Notes: generated by a model not told the origin, from the sequence alone. Shown: positions 34,793 through 44,200, numbered from the stretch's first letter. The stretch: 64,000 bases of DNA from Poriferisodalis sp965203655 (GCF_965203655.1 NZ_CBDBDD010000004.1:186001-250000), one strand, 5' to 3'. A program made the numbers and translations.

Positions 34793-36022
34793 ATGAAGAA
34801 GTCCAACCTGCTCCCGCGGTTCGGTCTCCACAGTGTCCTGATCCTGCTGGTCCTCTGGAGTGTCCTGCCGTTCCTGTGGACGATCCAGACCTCGATCAAG
34901 TTCACCCGCGACGTGGCCGCCAAGACCCCGGTGCTCTGGGGTTATGAGACCACCGGCAACGCCTATCGGAACTTCTGGCTCGACGAGAAGAAACTCGAGC
35001 ACAGCCTGTGGTTCGTGCTCGGCTTCATCGTGCTGATCGCCGCCATCGCGGCGTTCTTCGGGCTCATGTCCAGACGCAACGCCGACGGCCGGCCCTGGCT
35101 GCTCGCCTGGATGGGGCTCGTCGGGGTCCATCTGCTCGTGATCGCCGAAGACATCCAGATCTGGCCCACGTTCTGGTACCTCGCCGTCATGGCGCTCGTC
35201 GCATACCTGGCGTACTCGCGCGACTGGCCGGCCAAGAACTGGTTCATTGGCGGCGCGATGTTCACCCTGTGGTTCGGGCTCTGGCGTTTCCCCCGGGCCT
35301 GGGCGACCGAGGACACCTACGACTTCCTGATCAACAGCATCGTCGTCACGGTGCTCACCATGCTCATCTCGCTCTCGATCGGCCTGCTCGCCGGCTACGG
35401 CCTCGCCCGGTACTCGGGGATCTCCGGCGCGGTGATCCTCATCGTGGCGCTCGCCTTCCGTGCCCTGCCGCGCACAGCCTTCGTGCTGCCGTACTTCTTC
35501 GGTGCGAACCGCATCGACGAATGGCTGCGCGACAAGGGGATCTCCGACTGGGACTTCCCCCTGATCAACTTCCCGTTCATCGACGAGCTGCAGATACTCG
35601 ACGCGCGACTCGGCATCGTCCTCGCGCTGGTTGCTGTCAACCAGCCGTTCACGATCTGGATGTTCCGCTCGTTCTTCATGGACGTGCCGAAGGAGCTCGA
35701 GGAAGCGGCGATGATGGACGGCGCCACCCGCCTCGAGGCGTTCCGCAAGGTCATCATCCCGGTAATGTGGCCGGCGATCATCGCCACCGGCCTGTTCACC
35801 CTGCTGCTCGCCTACAACGAGTACCTGTTCGTCCGAGTGCTCGCCCCGACCGAGTGGACGTTGCCGGTGGCGATCGTGTCGCTCACCGGTGGCGAGAGTT
35901 CGAGAACGATCACCGAAGCGGCGGCGGCATCGGTGTCGATCACCCTGCCGATCGTGATCGTGATCATCCTGTTCCAGAAGCACCTCGTGAAGGGCTTGGG
36001 CGCTGGCGCGGTGAAGGGTTAG
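34793..36022 (+). CDS. ABC transporter permease (MalG-type) with an extra hydrophobic insertion
   Basis: 409 aa, well above the usual ~280. After an ordinary first membrane helix (residues 13-32) and a Tyr-Arg-Asn-Phe-Trp-Leu segment, about 100 extra residues (about 68-170) carry four more hydrophobic segments before the family resumes at Phe-Leu-Ile-Asn-Ser-Ile-Val-Val-Thr-Val-Leu. The EAA motif ELEEAAMMDGATRLEAFRKV is at about residue 305. Its last 55 residues are repeated, with silent changes, at 56998-57174 in the second locus. Confidence 0.88.
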   Translation: MKKSNLLPRFGLHSVLILLVLWSVLPFLWTIQTSIKFTRDVAAKTPVLWGYETTGNAYRNFWLDEKKLEHSLWFVLGFIVLIAAIAAFFGLMSRRNADGRPWLLAWMGLVGVHLLVIAEDIQIWPTFWYLAVMALVAYLAYSRDWPAKNWFIGGAMFTLWFGLWRFPRAWATEDTYDFLINSIVVTVLTMLISLSIGLLAGYGLARYSGISGAVILIVALAFRALPRTAFVLPYFFGANRIDEWLRDKGISDWDFPLINFPFIDELQILDARLGIVLALVAVNQPFTIWMFRSFFMDVPKELEEAAMMDGATRLEAFRKVIIPVMWPAIIATGLFTLLLAYNEYLFVRVLAPTEWTLPVAIVSLTGGESSRTITEAAAASVSITLPIVIVIILFQKHLVKGLGAGAVKG

Positions 36023-36024
36023 CC

Positions 36025-36093
36025 GTGACCGACCTGCAGGCCCTCGACGTGCTGGCCCGCCTGCGGCAGCTCACCGGACGAGAGGAACTCTGA
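36025..36093 (+). pseudogene. 22-codon remnant of a twin-SnoaL gene (both ends retained)
   Basis: Starting at a GTG three bases after the permease stop, the small frame reads VTDLQ followed by a tail ALDVLARLRQLTGREEL, then TGA overlapping the next ATG. The tail aligns with the end of the intact twin-SnoaL protein at 57178-58242 (GLRPLERMRQLLGIEEF), and the first residues with its start (AEHLQ). In locus 2 that intact gene also begins just after a permease stop. It therefore looks like the same gene with its interior deleted in frame. Confidence 0.55.
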
Positions 36094-36659
36094 TGGCCAC
36101 CAACCGTCCCGAACAGGCGGTGCTCAGCCGCGACACCGATCTGGCGAAGACCGAGGAGACGCGCTCGGTCATCGAGGGCATGGTCGACGGGCTCAACGAC
36201 CATCGCGTCGCCGACATCGACGAGTTCTTCTCCGAGTCGTTCCGGTGGATGGGCAACACCGGCTGTGGCACAAAGAACGGCGTGCGCGAGTTCCAGAACA
36301 ACTGGCAGAAGCCGTTCCAGGCAGCCTTCCACGACAAGGTCTGCATCGACGAAGCCCGCCTCTACATGGGGGAGTGGGCCGCCGCCTTCGGCCGTCAGGA
36401 AGTCACCCATGGCGGCGAGTTCATGGGGGTTGCGCCCACCGGTAAGCGGATCGAGGTCCGCTACATGGACTTCTGGAAGGTCGTCGACGGAAAGATCGTC
36501 GACAACTGGGTCATGGTCGACTTCCCTCACGTACTCGTCCAGCTCGGCGTCGACATCTTCGACGGGAACGGCTGGGAGTCCTACGACCATGGCGAGTGCA
36601 CGCCTCCCGCCCCGTCGCATCTACAACAACAAGATCTCCAGCACCAAGGAGGCCAGTGA
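36093..36659 (+). CDS. SnoaL/NTF2-like protein
   Basis: 188 aa, one NTF2-like domain. Landmarks: Asn-Asp-His-Arg-Val-Ala-Asp-Ile-Asp-Glu-Phe-Phe-Ser-Glu-Ser-Phe-Arg-Trp-Met-Gly, Gly-Val-Ala-Pro-Thr-Gly-Lys-Arg-Ile-Glu-Val-Arg-Tyr-Met-Asp, and Val-Asp-Gly-Lys-Ile-Val-Asp-Asn-Trp-Val-Met-Val-Asp (the conserved final strand). Its stop overlaps the ATPase start, so it is translationally coupled inside the transporter operon. It may bind or transform the imported compound. Confidence 0.75.
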   Translation: MATNRPEQAVLSRDTDLAKTEETRSVIEGMVDGLNDHRVADIDEFFSESFRWMGNTGCGTKNGVREFQNNWQKPFQAAFHDKVCIDEARLYMGEWAAAFGRQEVTHGGEFMGVAPTGKRIEVRYMDFWKVVDGKIVDNWVMVDFPHVLVQLGVDIFDGNGWESYDHGECTPPAPSHLQQQDLQHQGGQ

Positions 36660-37837
36660 TGGCTGCTGTCACTCTCGACAGGGTCACCAAGATCTACCCC
36701 AACGGCTTCCAGGCCGTCACCGACCTGAGTCTCGAACTCGTCGACGGCGAGTTCCTGGTCCTGGTCGGTCCCTCGGGCTGCGGCAAGTCGACCGCCCTGC
36801 GGATGATCGCCGGGCTGGAAGACATCAGTGATGGTGAGCTGAAGGTCGGCGACCGCCGGGTCAATGAGGTCGAGCCCAAGGATCGCGACATCGCGATGGT
36901 GTTCCAGAACTACGCGCTGTACCCGCAGATGACGGTGCGGGAGAACATCGCGTTCCCGCTCAAGCTGCGCAAGGTCGGCAAGAGCGACCTCCACCAACAG
37001 GTGGAGGAGGCGGCGCAGATCCTCGAGCTCACCGAGCAGCTCGACAAGAAGCCGGCACAGTTGTCGGGTGGCCAGCGGCAGCGCGTCGCCATGGGTCGTG
37101 CGATCGTGCGCCGGCCGGCTCTGTTCTTGATGGACGAGCCGCTGTCGAACCTCGACGCCAAACTCCGAGTTCAGATGCGAGCCGACATCGCCGGGATCCA
37201 GCGCGAGCTCGGCGTCACGACCTTCTACGTCACACACGACCAGGTCGAGGCGATGACGATGGGCGACCGCGTTGCCGTGATCAAGGACGGTCACCTCCAG
37301 CAGGTCGCCGCCCCCGAGGAGCTCTACGCCGACCCCGACAACGTGTTTGTCGCCGCCTTCATCGGCTCGCCGTCAATGAACCTCTACGAAGGGGTCCTGC
37401 GCCAGGACGGCACCAGTGGGGGCTACACCGTGCAGCTCGGCAGCCAGTCCGTCGCCGTGCCCGAGTCGGCGGTGGCCGCCCGCCCGGCGCTCCACGGGCA
37501 TCTCGGCCAGCCGATCGTCGTCGGCATCCGGCCTGAAGATCTCGAGGATGCTGCGGTTCAACCGGACCACCCGGCCGATCAGCGCATCTCGGCCACCGTC
37601 GACGTCCGCGAGGCGCTCGGTGCGGAGACGCTCATGCACTTCAGCATCGATGCGACCCACGTCGACAGCGGCGATCCCGATGCGCTCGACGAGCTCGGCG
37701 ACGAGTCGAGTTCGCGGTGCACCGCGCGCTTGAGCCCGCTCACCGAGGCGCGCGTCGGCGACGCGATCCAGATCAACATCAACGCCGCGAAGTTCCACTT
37801 CTTCGACAAGGCGACGCATCTCGCGATACGCGGCTAG
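36659..37837 (+). CDS. ABC transporter ATP-binding protein (MalK/UgpC-type)
   Basis: 392 aa from the ATG at 36659. Walker A GPSGCGKST, Q-loop MVFQNYALYPQMTV, signature LSGGQRQRVAMGRAI, Walker B ALFLMDEPLSNLDAKLR and the H-loop THDQVEAMT are intact. A C-terminal TOBE-type regulatory region (about 240-392) includes VVGIRPEDLED. It energises the two permeases. Its first 18 and last ~26 residues are mirrored in the 46-residue remnant at 58245. Confidence 0.93.
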   Translation: MAAVTLDRVTKIYPNGFQAVTDLSLELVDGEFLVLVGPSGCGKSTALRMIAGLEDISDGELKVGDRRVNEVEPKDRDIAMVFQNYALYPQMTVRENIAFPLKLRKVGKSDLHQQVEEAAQILELTEQLDKKPAQLSGGQRQRVAMGRAIVRRPALFLMDEPLSNLDAKLRVQMRADIAGIQRELGVTTFYVTHDQVEAMTMGDRVAVIKDGHLQQVAAPEELYADPDNVFVAAFIGSPSMNLYEGVLRQDGTSGGYTVQLGSQSVAVPESAVAARPALHGHLGQPIVVGIRPEDLEDAAVQPDHPADQRISATVDVREALGAETLMHFSIDATHVDSGDPDALDELGDESSSRCTARLSPLTEARVGDAIQININAAKFHFFDKATHLAIRG

Positions 37838-37846
37838 ACCGAGACG

Positions 37847-38005
37847 ATGGAGCAGAGCACCGAGCGGATCCTCACCGCCCACGTCGGTTCCCTTCCGCGC
37901 AATCAGGCCGTCGCCGATGGCATCTTCAGGGTCGAGCAAGGCGCCGACGTCGATCTCGACACTCACGCGGCCAACCCTCCTCACGCCCACGAGTGGCTTC
38001 GGTAG
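37847..38005 (+). pseudogene. truncated MetE-like (cobalamin-independent methionine synthase family) 5' end
   Basis: 52 codons. The start STERILTAHVGSLPRNQAVAD matches the N-terminal hallmark of the MetE-like vitamin-B12-independent methyltransferase family (TTHVGSLPR), followed by Phe-Arg-Val-Glu-Gln-Gly-Ala-Asp-Val-Asp. Then it ends in a stop; the catalytic C-terminal half with its zinc cysteines is absent. It lies directly between the ATPase and the next SnoaL gene. Confidence 0.55.
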
Positions 38006-38010
38006 CCGCC

Positions 38011-38973
38011 GTGTCACCGAGGGTTGCGGACGTTCAGGCCGCCAAGCAGCTCATCTGGGATGTGTTCACAGGCGTCGATCGCACCGCGCTTCACCCCGAC
38101 GTCGAGTTCCACGGTCCTGCGCCGATCGGGCGACTCGACGGCGCCGCCGCGGTGCGGGAGACCGTGCATGCGCCGTTGGACGAAGCGCTGCTCCACCGAC
38201 GGTGGGAGCCGTACCTCTTCCTGGGTGGCATCTGCAACGGCGACGAAGTGTGGGTCGCCCACACCGGTCACATCACCGGGGTGTTCTCCCACCAGCTGTT
38301 CGGAATCCGACCCTCGGGCCGCACGGCGTCGTTGCGCTACGGCGACTTCGCCCGCATCGAGGACGGCAAGATCGTCGAGATCCGGGTCCTGTTCGACATC
38401 GTGGGGTTCGCTGCGCAGGCCGGCATACATCTGCTGCCCGAGCCTCCGGCGCGCAACGATCTGCCGCCGGGTCCCATCCTCGGCAACGGTCTCACGCGAA
38501 GCGTGAGCGACTCGGCCGAGTCCGAGTTCACACTGCGCCTCGTCGAGGACATGTTGGGTGGCTGCAACCGCCTCGACGGCAGCGATCTCGAGTCGATGGG
38601 GATGGCCGCGTACTGGCACGACGACATGGTCTGGCACGGGCCGCACGGGGTCGGCTCGGCGTACGGGTTCGACGAGTTCGAGCGCTTCGCCCAGGGGCCT
38701 TCCGTGCGTTCGTTCCCGAACCGGCGGGGCGGGTTCCACGAGGCTCGATTCGCCGACGGCCTCACGGCGGCCTTCACCGGGTGGCCCAGTATGCGGGGCG
38801 ACTTCACCGGTGAGCCGTTCCGGGGGATCGAGCCTACAGGTGGTCCGATCGGCCAGAACATCATGGACTTCTACGTCCGCCGTGGGCCCAAGCTCCACGA
38901 GAACTGGGTCCTGATCGACCTGATCGACTTCGCCGCCCAGTGCGGCGTCGACTTGCTCGAGAACCTTCCGTGA
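38011..38973 (+). CDS. twin SnoaL/NTF2-like protein
   Basis: About 320 aa from a GTG at 38011; GTG 37993 is also in frame. Two NTF2-like halves: residues 1-130 (Val-Glu-Phe-His-Gly-Pro-Ala-Pro-Ile-Gly, ATSLRYGDFARIEDGKIVEI-like strand) and about 165-320 (Tyr-Trp-His-Asp-Asp-Met-Val-Trp-His-Gly-Pro-His-Gly-Val-Gly, LHENWVLIDLIDFAAQCGVD). It is a paralogue of the proteins at 57178 and 58382, sharing Trp-x-Gly-Pro-x-Gly and Asn-Trp-Val-Leu-Ile-Asp-Leu. It closes the transporter operon. Confidence 0.72.
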   Translation: MSPRVADVQAAKQLIWDVFTGVDRTALHPDVEFHGPAPIGRLDGAAAVRETVHAPLDEALLHRRWEPYLFLGGICNGDEVWVAHTGHITGVFSHQLFGIRPSGRTASLRYGDFARIEDGKIVEIRVLFDIVGFAAQAGIHLLPEPPARNDLPPGPILGNGLTRSVSDSAESEFTLRLVEDMLGGCNRLDGSDLESMGMAAYWHDDMVWHGPHGVGSAYGFDEFERFAQGPSVRSFPNRRGGFHEARFADGLTAAFTGWPSMRGDFTGEPFRGIEPTGGPIGQNIMDFYVRRGPKLHENWVLIDLIDFAAQCGVDLLENLP

Positions 38974-39042
38974 CCGACGGTTCGGTCGCTGCAAAGGAGT
39001 TGCTCGCGCCGCGACCGTCCACCGGGCGTGGCTCCAATGAGG

Positions 39043-39552
39043 TCAGCCGGCCCGCTCGGGTGACGACGCCGCCTCCGGCACGTACTGGGTGAGGTACGGG
39101 TGGTCGGTGATGCGGGTGGCGATGCGGGCCAGCGCTCGGGCGAGTTCGGCGGTCTGTTCGGGTCCGTCGAGCGGATCGAGCACCAGCCGGCGGATGTCCT
39201 CGCGGTGCTGATCGGTGACCATGGCGACGATATCGCGGCCCTTGTCGGTGATCGCGATAGTGACTCTCCGGGCGTCGGCCGCTGCGGCCGTGCGGGTGAC
39301 CTCGCCGGCCGCCTCCCGCTTGCGAAGGCGATGGCTCAGCCGGCTCGGCGTCACCCCGAGGATCTCGGCGAGCTCGCCCGCGCTCATCCGGCCCTCTGGT
39401 TCCTCGGCGACCGCAACGAGGATGCTGTAGTCGAGGGCGATCAGCCCGCGGCGTTGAAAGGTGGGCTCGAGTTGGGGCAGACCCTGCCGCGTGAGGATCA
39501 TCAGCGATCGCCACACGAGCATTTCATCGTTTGTCAGAAATGGGGAAGTCAT
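39043..39552 (-). CDS. MarR-family transcriptional regulator
   Basis: 169 aa. Winged helix-turn-helix with recognition segment MSAGELAEILGVTPSRLSHRLRK and wing Thr-Ala-Ala-Ala-Asp-Ala-Arg-Arg-Val-Thr-Ile-Ala-Ile-Thr, then the Leu-rich dimerisation helices. It is divergent from the second binding-protein gene and probably controls it, through the palindrome in between. Confidence 0.9.
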   Translation of the reverse strand: MTSPFLTNDEMLVWRSLMILTRQGLPQLEPTFQRRGLIALDYSILVAVAEEPEGRMSAGELAEILGVTPSRLSHRLRKREAAGEVTRTAAAADARRVTIAITDKGRDIVAMVTDQHREDIRRLVLDPLDGPEQTAELARALARIATRITDHPYLTQYVPEAASSPERAG

Positions 39553-39565
39553 ACTTGAGTTTTAA

Positions 39566-39587
39566 TTGAACGTTGTAATATATTCAA
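39566..39587. promoter_or_regulatory. candidate MarR operator in an AT-rich divergent promoter
   Basis: TTGAACGTTGTAATATATTCAA is an inverted repeat with eight of eleven pairs matching (TTGAA...TTCAA outer arms). It lies in the only AT-rich stretch of the region, containing TAATAT -10-like sequence, between the marR-type start and the binding-protein start. Confidence 0.5.
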
Positions 39588-39657
39588 CCGATCGAGTTTC
39601 GACTCGGTGGCTTTGCAACGAGCCGGATGAAACGTTGCCAAATGGAGAGGCAATCCG

Positions 39658-41124
39658 ATGAAGAACAAGAATGCAACCTGGCGAATGCTGGTTGCGCTTC
39701 TGCTCGTCCTGGGGCTGATCGCCGCGGCGTGTGGTTCCGATGACGGCGAGGACACGAGTATGTCCGGCGACGCTGAGCCGGCCTCCGACGACGGTGCCGA
39801 CGACGACGGTGATGCCGACGACGGCGCGGCTGCCGACGACGGGGCGGGTGCCGACGACGACGGTGATGCCGACGACGGTGATGCCGACGAGCCCGCAGAG
39901 GATGCGGCGCCGGCGCTCATCTCCGACGAGTGTCCCATTCCGAACCCCGAGGAGAACGTCGAGATCGACGTGATCGGTTGGGAGTTCCCGATCGTCGTGC
40001 AGTACGCCGACGAGCTCGAGGAGTGCGCTGAAGGCAACTACACCTTCAACGTCCAGTTCCTCGACTCGGCCCAGGCGACCGAACAGATGAACCTCGATCT
40101 CGCTACCGGCAATCCAAACTTCGAAATCATCCAGGCCTCGAACAACGTGATCGGCGAGCTGGCCAACCAGGGCTACCTGTACCCGCTGAACGATCTCATC
40201 GAGAAGTACCGCGATCAGTTTGACCTCGACCAGGTCGACCCCGCCTTCCTCGAGATGGGTTCGGTCGACGGCAACATCTACACCATCCCGATGGTGTCTA
40301 ACACGCTGCACACGTTCTACAACCAGGCGATCTTCGACGAGCTCGGCGTCGACGTCCCCGACACGTTCGACGAACTGTTCGACCTGTGCCCGGTCCTGCA
40401 GGACGCCGGTTACGACACCGCCTACGGCATGCGGCTCAGCTCGCCGTCGAGCTGGTACATCCACTTCGACAGCGTGATCTCGTCGCTCGGACTCCGGTCG
40501 ACCAACCCCGACGGCACGACCAACTGGGAGACGCCCGAGGCGCTCGAGGCTGTCAACATCCTCGTCCGCATCCTCGAGGAGTGTTCGCCGCTCAACGGTT
40601 CGTACAGCGTCGATGACGTGCAGGCCGGCCTCCAGACCGCCGAGATCCCGCTCGGCTACCTGTGGGCGTCGCGTGCCGGTGCCATGGACGATCCCGAGGC
40701 GTCGACTGTGGTCGGCGACATCGCGTACGCCCCGGCCCTCGGCTCGACCCCTGGTGGTGTCCGGGGCGCTCCGGCATACATCGACGGCTACGCCATCCCG
40801 ATGAACACCCGGGTCGATCCGGAGCTGATCTTCCTGGCGATCCTCGCGGCCACCGATCTCGAGAGCATGAACGCTGCGGCCGAGTTCGGTCTCGTCACCC
40901 GTGCAGATGCCACCAACCCGAACGCGCCGCGCAACGCGCTGGCCGCAGCGACGAGCCTCGTCGAAGGCCGGGGTGCCGACTCGCCGCACCCGGCGGCTGG
41001 CATCGCTCGCGCCAAGATCGGCGAAGCGCTCCTCACAATCCTCGACGGCGTGTCGCCCGAAGACGCTCTCGCAGCGGCTCAGGCGGCGTACATCGCGGAG
41101 GCCACCGAGCAGGGTCTGCTCTGA
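39658..41124 (+). CDS. ABC transporter substrate-binding lipoprotein 2
   Basis: 488 aa from an ATG with GGAGAGG upstream. Lipobox GLIAAACG, then an acidic linker (about residues 27-85) rich in Asp-Asp-Gly-Asp-Ala units. The binding domain is strikingly similar to protein 1: ISDECPIPNPEENVEIDVIG, VPMVSNTLHTFYNQ-type segment and LATDLESMNAAAEFGLVTR-like tail. No permease or ATPase is adjacent, so it may feed the transporter encoded at 33925-37837. Expression is probably controlled by the divergent MarR gene. Confidence 0.9.
   Translation: MKNKNATWRMLVALLLVLGLIAAACGSDDGEDTSMSGDAEPASDDGADDDGDADDGAAADDGAGADDDGDADDGDADEPAEDAAPALISDECPIPNPEENVEIDVIGWEFPIVVQYADELEECAEGNYTFNVQFLDSAQATEQMNLDLATGNPNFEIIQASNNVIGELANQGYLYPLNDLIEKYRDQFDLDQVDPAFLEMGSVDGNIYTIPMVSNTLHTFYNQAIFDELGVDVPDTFDELFDLCPVLQDAGYDTAYGMRLSSPSSWYIHFDSVISSLGLRSTNPDGTTNWETPEALEAVNILVRILEECSPLNGSYSVDDVQAGLQTAEIPLGYLWASRAGAMDDPEASTVVGDIAYAPALGSTPGGVRGAPAYIDGYAIPMNTRVDPELIFLAILAATDLESMNAAAEFGLVTRADATNPNAPRNALAAATSLVEGRGADSPHPAAGIARAKIGEALLTILDGVSPEDALAAAQAAYIAEATEQGLL
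39787..39893 (+). repeat. in-frame Asp-rich tandem repeat in binding protein 2
   Basis: Repeats of GCCGACGACGGT-type units encode Asp-Asp-Gly-Asp-Ala stretches of the exported linker. They are different units from those in binding protein 1. Confidence 0.7.
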
Positions 41125-41130
41125 TCCCCC

Positions 41131-41167
41131 GGCCTCCCCGGGCAGGTAGGCACCGCCCGGGGAGGCC
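41131..41167 (+). terminator. 13-pair inverted repeat after binding-protein gene 2
   Basis: GGCCTCCCCGGGC (41131-41143) is perfectly complementary to GCCCGGGGAGGCC (41155-41167) with an 11-base loop. A very stable hairpin seven bases after the stop, without a T-tract. Confidence 0.75.
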
Positions 41168-41216
41168 ACTCCTCCTCATCCGCCCTTGGCCCGGCGCGAG
41201 CGGCTGAGGAGGAGTG
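41167..41216 (+). terminator. second 12-pair inverted repeat, tandem to the first
   Basis: CACTCCTCCTCA (41167-41178) pairs perfectly with TGAGGAGGAGTG (41205-41216). The 26-base loop is GC-rich. It directly abuts the first hairpin, so the two form a tandem structure before putA. Confidence 0.65.
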
Positions 41217-41253
41217 TGACCCCCTGACGAATGACACCGAGAGTGTTGAGGTC

Positions 41254-44200
41254 ATGGAGCAGCAGGGCAGGTGCGAAGAATACGTGCCGTCGGAGGTCGA
41301 GGATCTGACCGCGCTGGCGGATCGCGCTGTGGCACTCGTGGACGAATGGCTCCGTCGGGCTGCTGCCGCGGAGACCGCAGCCGAGGGCCGCACCGCTCGA
41401 CGTCTTGCCGGTGTGGTGGCCGACAAAGCAGGCGTGCGTTTCGGGATGGGGTTCGTCGACCGAGTGATCCGGCCCGAGGACGATCGGGTCGCGGCGAATC
41501 AACTCGCGCAGCTGGTGGATGACGAGGAGCTTCCCGGCTTCTTGTCCCGACTTGACCGGCTGTTGTTGCGGGCTGGCGCACGGCTCGGCCCGATCCTGCC
41601 GTCGCTGGTGATGCCGTTGGCTCGCCGCCGGATGCGGGCGTTGATCGGACATCTGATCGTCGATGCCGAAAGCGGGTCGATGCGGGCCCACTTGGGTCAG
41701 CGTCGCCGAGAGGGATTCCGACTCAACGTCAACCTCCTTGGTGAGGCCGTGCTCGGTGACCGGGAGGCGGCCCGCCGTCACGCCGAGGCGATGCGGCTGC
41801 TGACTGAGCCCGACGTCGACTATGTCTCGGTAAAGGTCTCGTCGGTCGTTTCCCAGCTCAACGAGTGGGACTTCGACGGGTGTGTGGCCCGCGTGGTGGA
41901 GGCGCTCGCTCCGCTGTTCGAGCAGGCTCAGGCCACGTCGCCACCGACGTTCATCAACCTCGACATGGAGGAGTACCACGACCTCGAGCTGACGCTCCGA
42001 GCGTTCACGGAGGTCTTGAGCGAGCCGCGGTTCCACAGCGTCGACGCGGGTGTCGTGCTCCAGGCGTACCTGCCGGATTCCTTCGACGCGCTGCGGGAGC
42101 TCTCCGCCTGGGCCACCGAAAGGCATGGGCGACATGTCGATGGTCAGCGGGGCGGGAAGGTCAAGGTCCGGCTTGTCAAGGGCGCGAATCTGGCCATGGA
42201 GCAGGTCGACGCCGCGATGCACGGCTGGGAGCAGGCGCCATACACGACCAAGGCCGAGACAGACGCCAACTACAAGCGCTGCCTCGACTGGCTCCTCCAC
42301 CCGAAGCGGCTGGGTGCAATGAAGGTCGGTGTCGCCAGTCACAACCTGTTCGATGTCGCCTTCGCGAAGTTGCTCGCCGAACAGCGGACAGTGACCGACC
42401 GAGTCGAGTTCGAGATGTTGGAGGGCATGGCCCCGACCCATGCCCGCCTGCTGCAGGCCGACACCTTCGGGATGTTGCTCTACACGCCGGCCGTCGCCGC
42501 CGCTGAGCTCGACGTGGCGATCAGCTACTTGTTCCGCCGCCTCGAAGAGAACGCGTCGGACGAGAACTTCATCCACCACCTCTTCACCATGGAGCCGGGG
42601 TGCGCAGCCGCCCAGTCCGAAGCCGAGCGGTTTCGCCGGGCTGTCCGCGATCGCTGGACCGCCAGCGCGACACCCAACCGGTGTCAGGACCGGACCGCGC
42701 CGCCCACAGCCATCGCGGCCGACGCCGGCTTTCTGAACGCGCCCGACACGGACCCGGCCTTGGCGGTGAACCGGCAATGGTTGAGCGGGGCACTGGCGGC
42801 GTCCGACGTCGCGCCTCGGGCACCCTTGGTCGACGACGTCGGCGAGATAGACGCGACCCTCGAATCCGTGCGAGGCGCCCAACGTGGGTGGGCCGCACGA
42901 AGTGTCGAGGAACGACGCTCGGTGCTCCACGCGGTGGCGCACGAGCTCGAACGCAGACGAGGCGATCTCGTGTCGTGCATGGTGCACGAGGCCCGCAAGA
43001 CCGTCGCTCAGGCCGACCCCGAGGTCTCCGAGGCGGTCGATTTTGCCCGCTACTACGGCGACCGCGCCCTCGATCTCGTACAGGACGACGTCACCTTCGA
43101 GCCCCTCGGGGTGGCGCTGGTCGCCCCGCCGTGGAACTTCCCCGTCGCCATCCCGGCCGGTGGGGTCTTGGCGTCGCTGGCGGCTGGAAACGCAGTCATC
43201 CTCAAACCGGCACCCGAGACCCACCGCTGCGCAGAGCTGGTGGCCGAGTGCTGTTGGGCCGCCGGCGTCCCGGCGGATGTGCTGCGGTTTGTGCGGGTGC
43301 CCGACAACGACACAGGCCGCCACCTGGTCGCCCACCCCAGCGTCGACGCCGTTGTCTTGACGGGCGCGCACGAGACGGCGCAGCTGTTCCGCTCCTGGAA
43401 GCCCGGCCTGCGGATCTTCGCCGAGACCTCGGGCAAGAACGCAATGGTGATCACGCCCAACGCCGATCTGGACCTCGCGGTCGCTGACCTGGTCGACTCG
43501 GCATTCGGCCATGCCGGGCAGAAGTGCTCGGCGGCCAGCTTGGCCATCTGCGTCGGGAACGTCTACGACTCCGAGCGGTTCCGCCGCCAACTGATCGACG
43601 CGACGTCGAGCCTCCGCGTCGGCCCTCCCACCGACCTCGCCACCACCGTCGGACCAACCATCGTCGAACCCACCGGCAAGCTGCTGCGCGCCCTCACCAA
43701 GCTCGACACCGGTGAGCGGTGGCTGGTCGAGCCGCGGCGCACGGCGAAGGGCTGCTGGACGCCCGGCGTCAGAGAGAACGTCCAGCCCGGCTCGTGGTTC
43801 CACCAAACCGAGTGCTTCGGCCCCGTGCTCGGACTCATCCACGCCGACAGCCTTGAAGACGCAGTCCGGATCCAAAACGGCACCGAATTCGGGCTCACCG
43901 GCGGTCTCCACAGCCTGGACCGAGCCGAGATCGACTACTGGCTCGACAACGTGGAAGTCGGCAACGCCTACGTGAACCGGGGAACGACCGGTGCGATCGT
44001 CCAGCGACAACCCTTCGGCGGATGGAAGCGCTCGAGCATCGGGCCCGGGGCCAAGGCTGGCGGGCCGAACTACGTCGCACAGCTCGGCCGATGGTCTCCC
44101 ATGGCCCCGGCCGTGGAGGATCAAGCGTGGCTGAGGGGTGCAGTCGAGAGCGATGCAGCTGCCTGGGCCGAAGAGTTCGGCGTGGAGCACGACCCGACCG

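Noticed and set aside
33925..37837. Assigning the importer to maltose or glycerol-phosphate
   Set aside because: The subunits have generic family-1 features only. The enzyme context points to another substrate, and a specific name would be unsupported.
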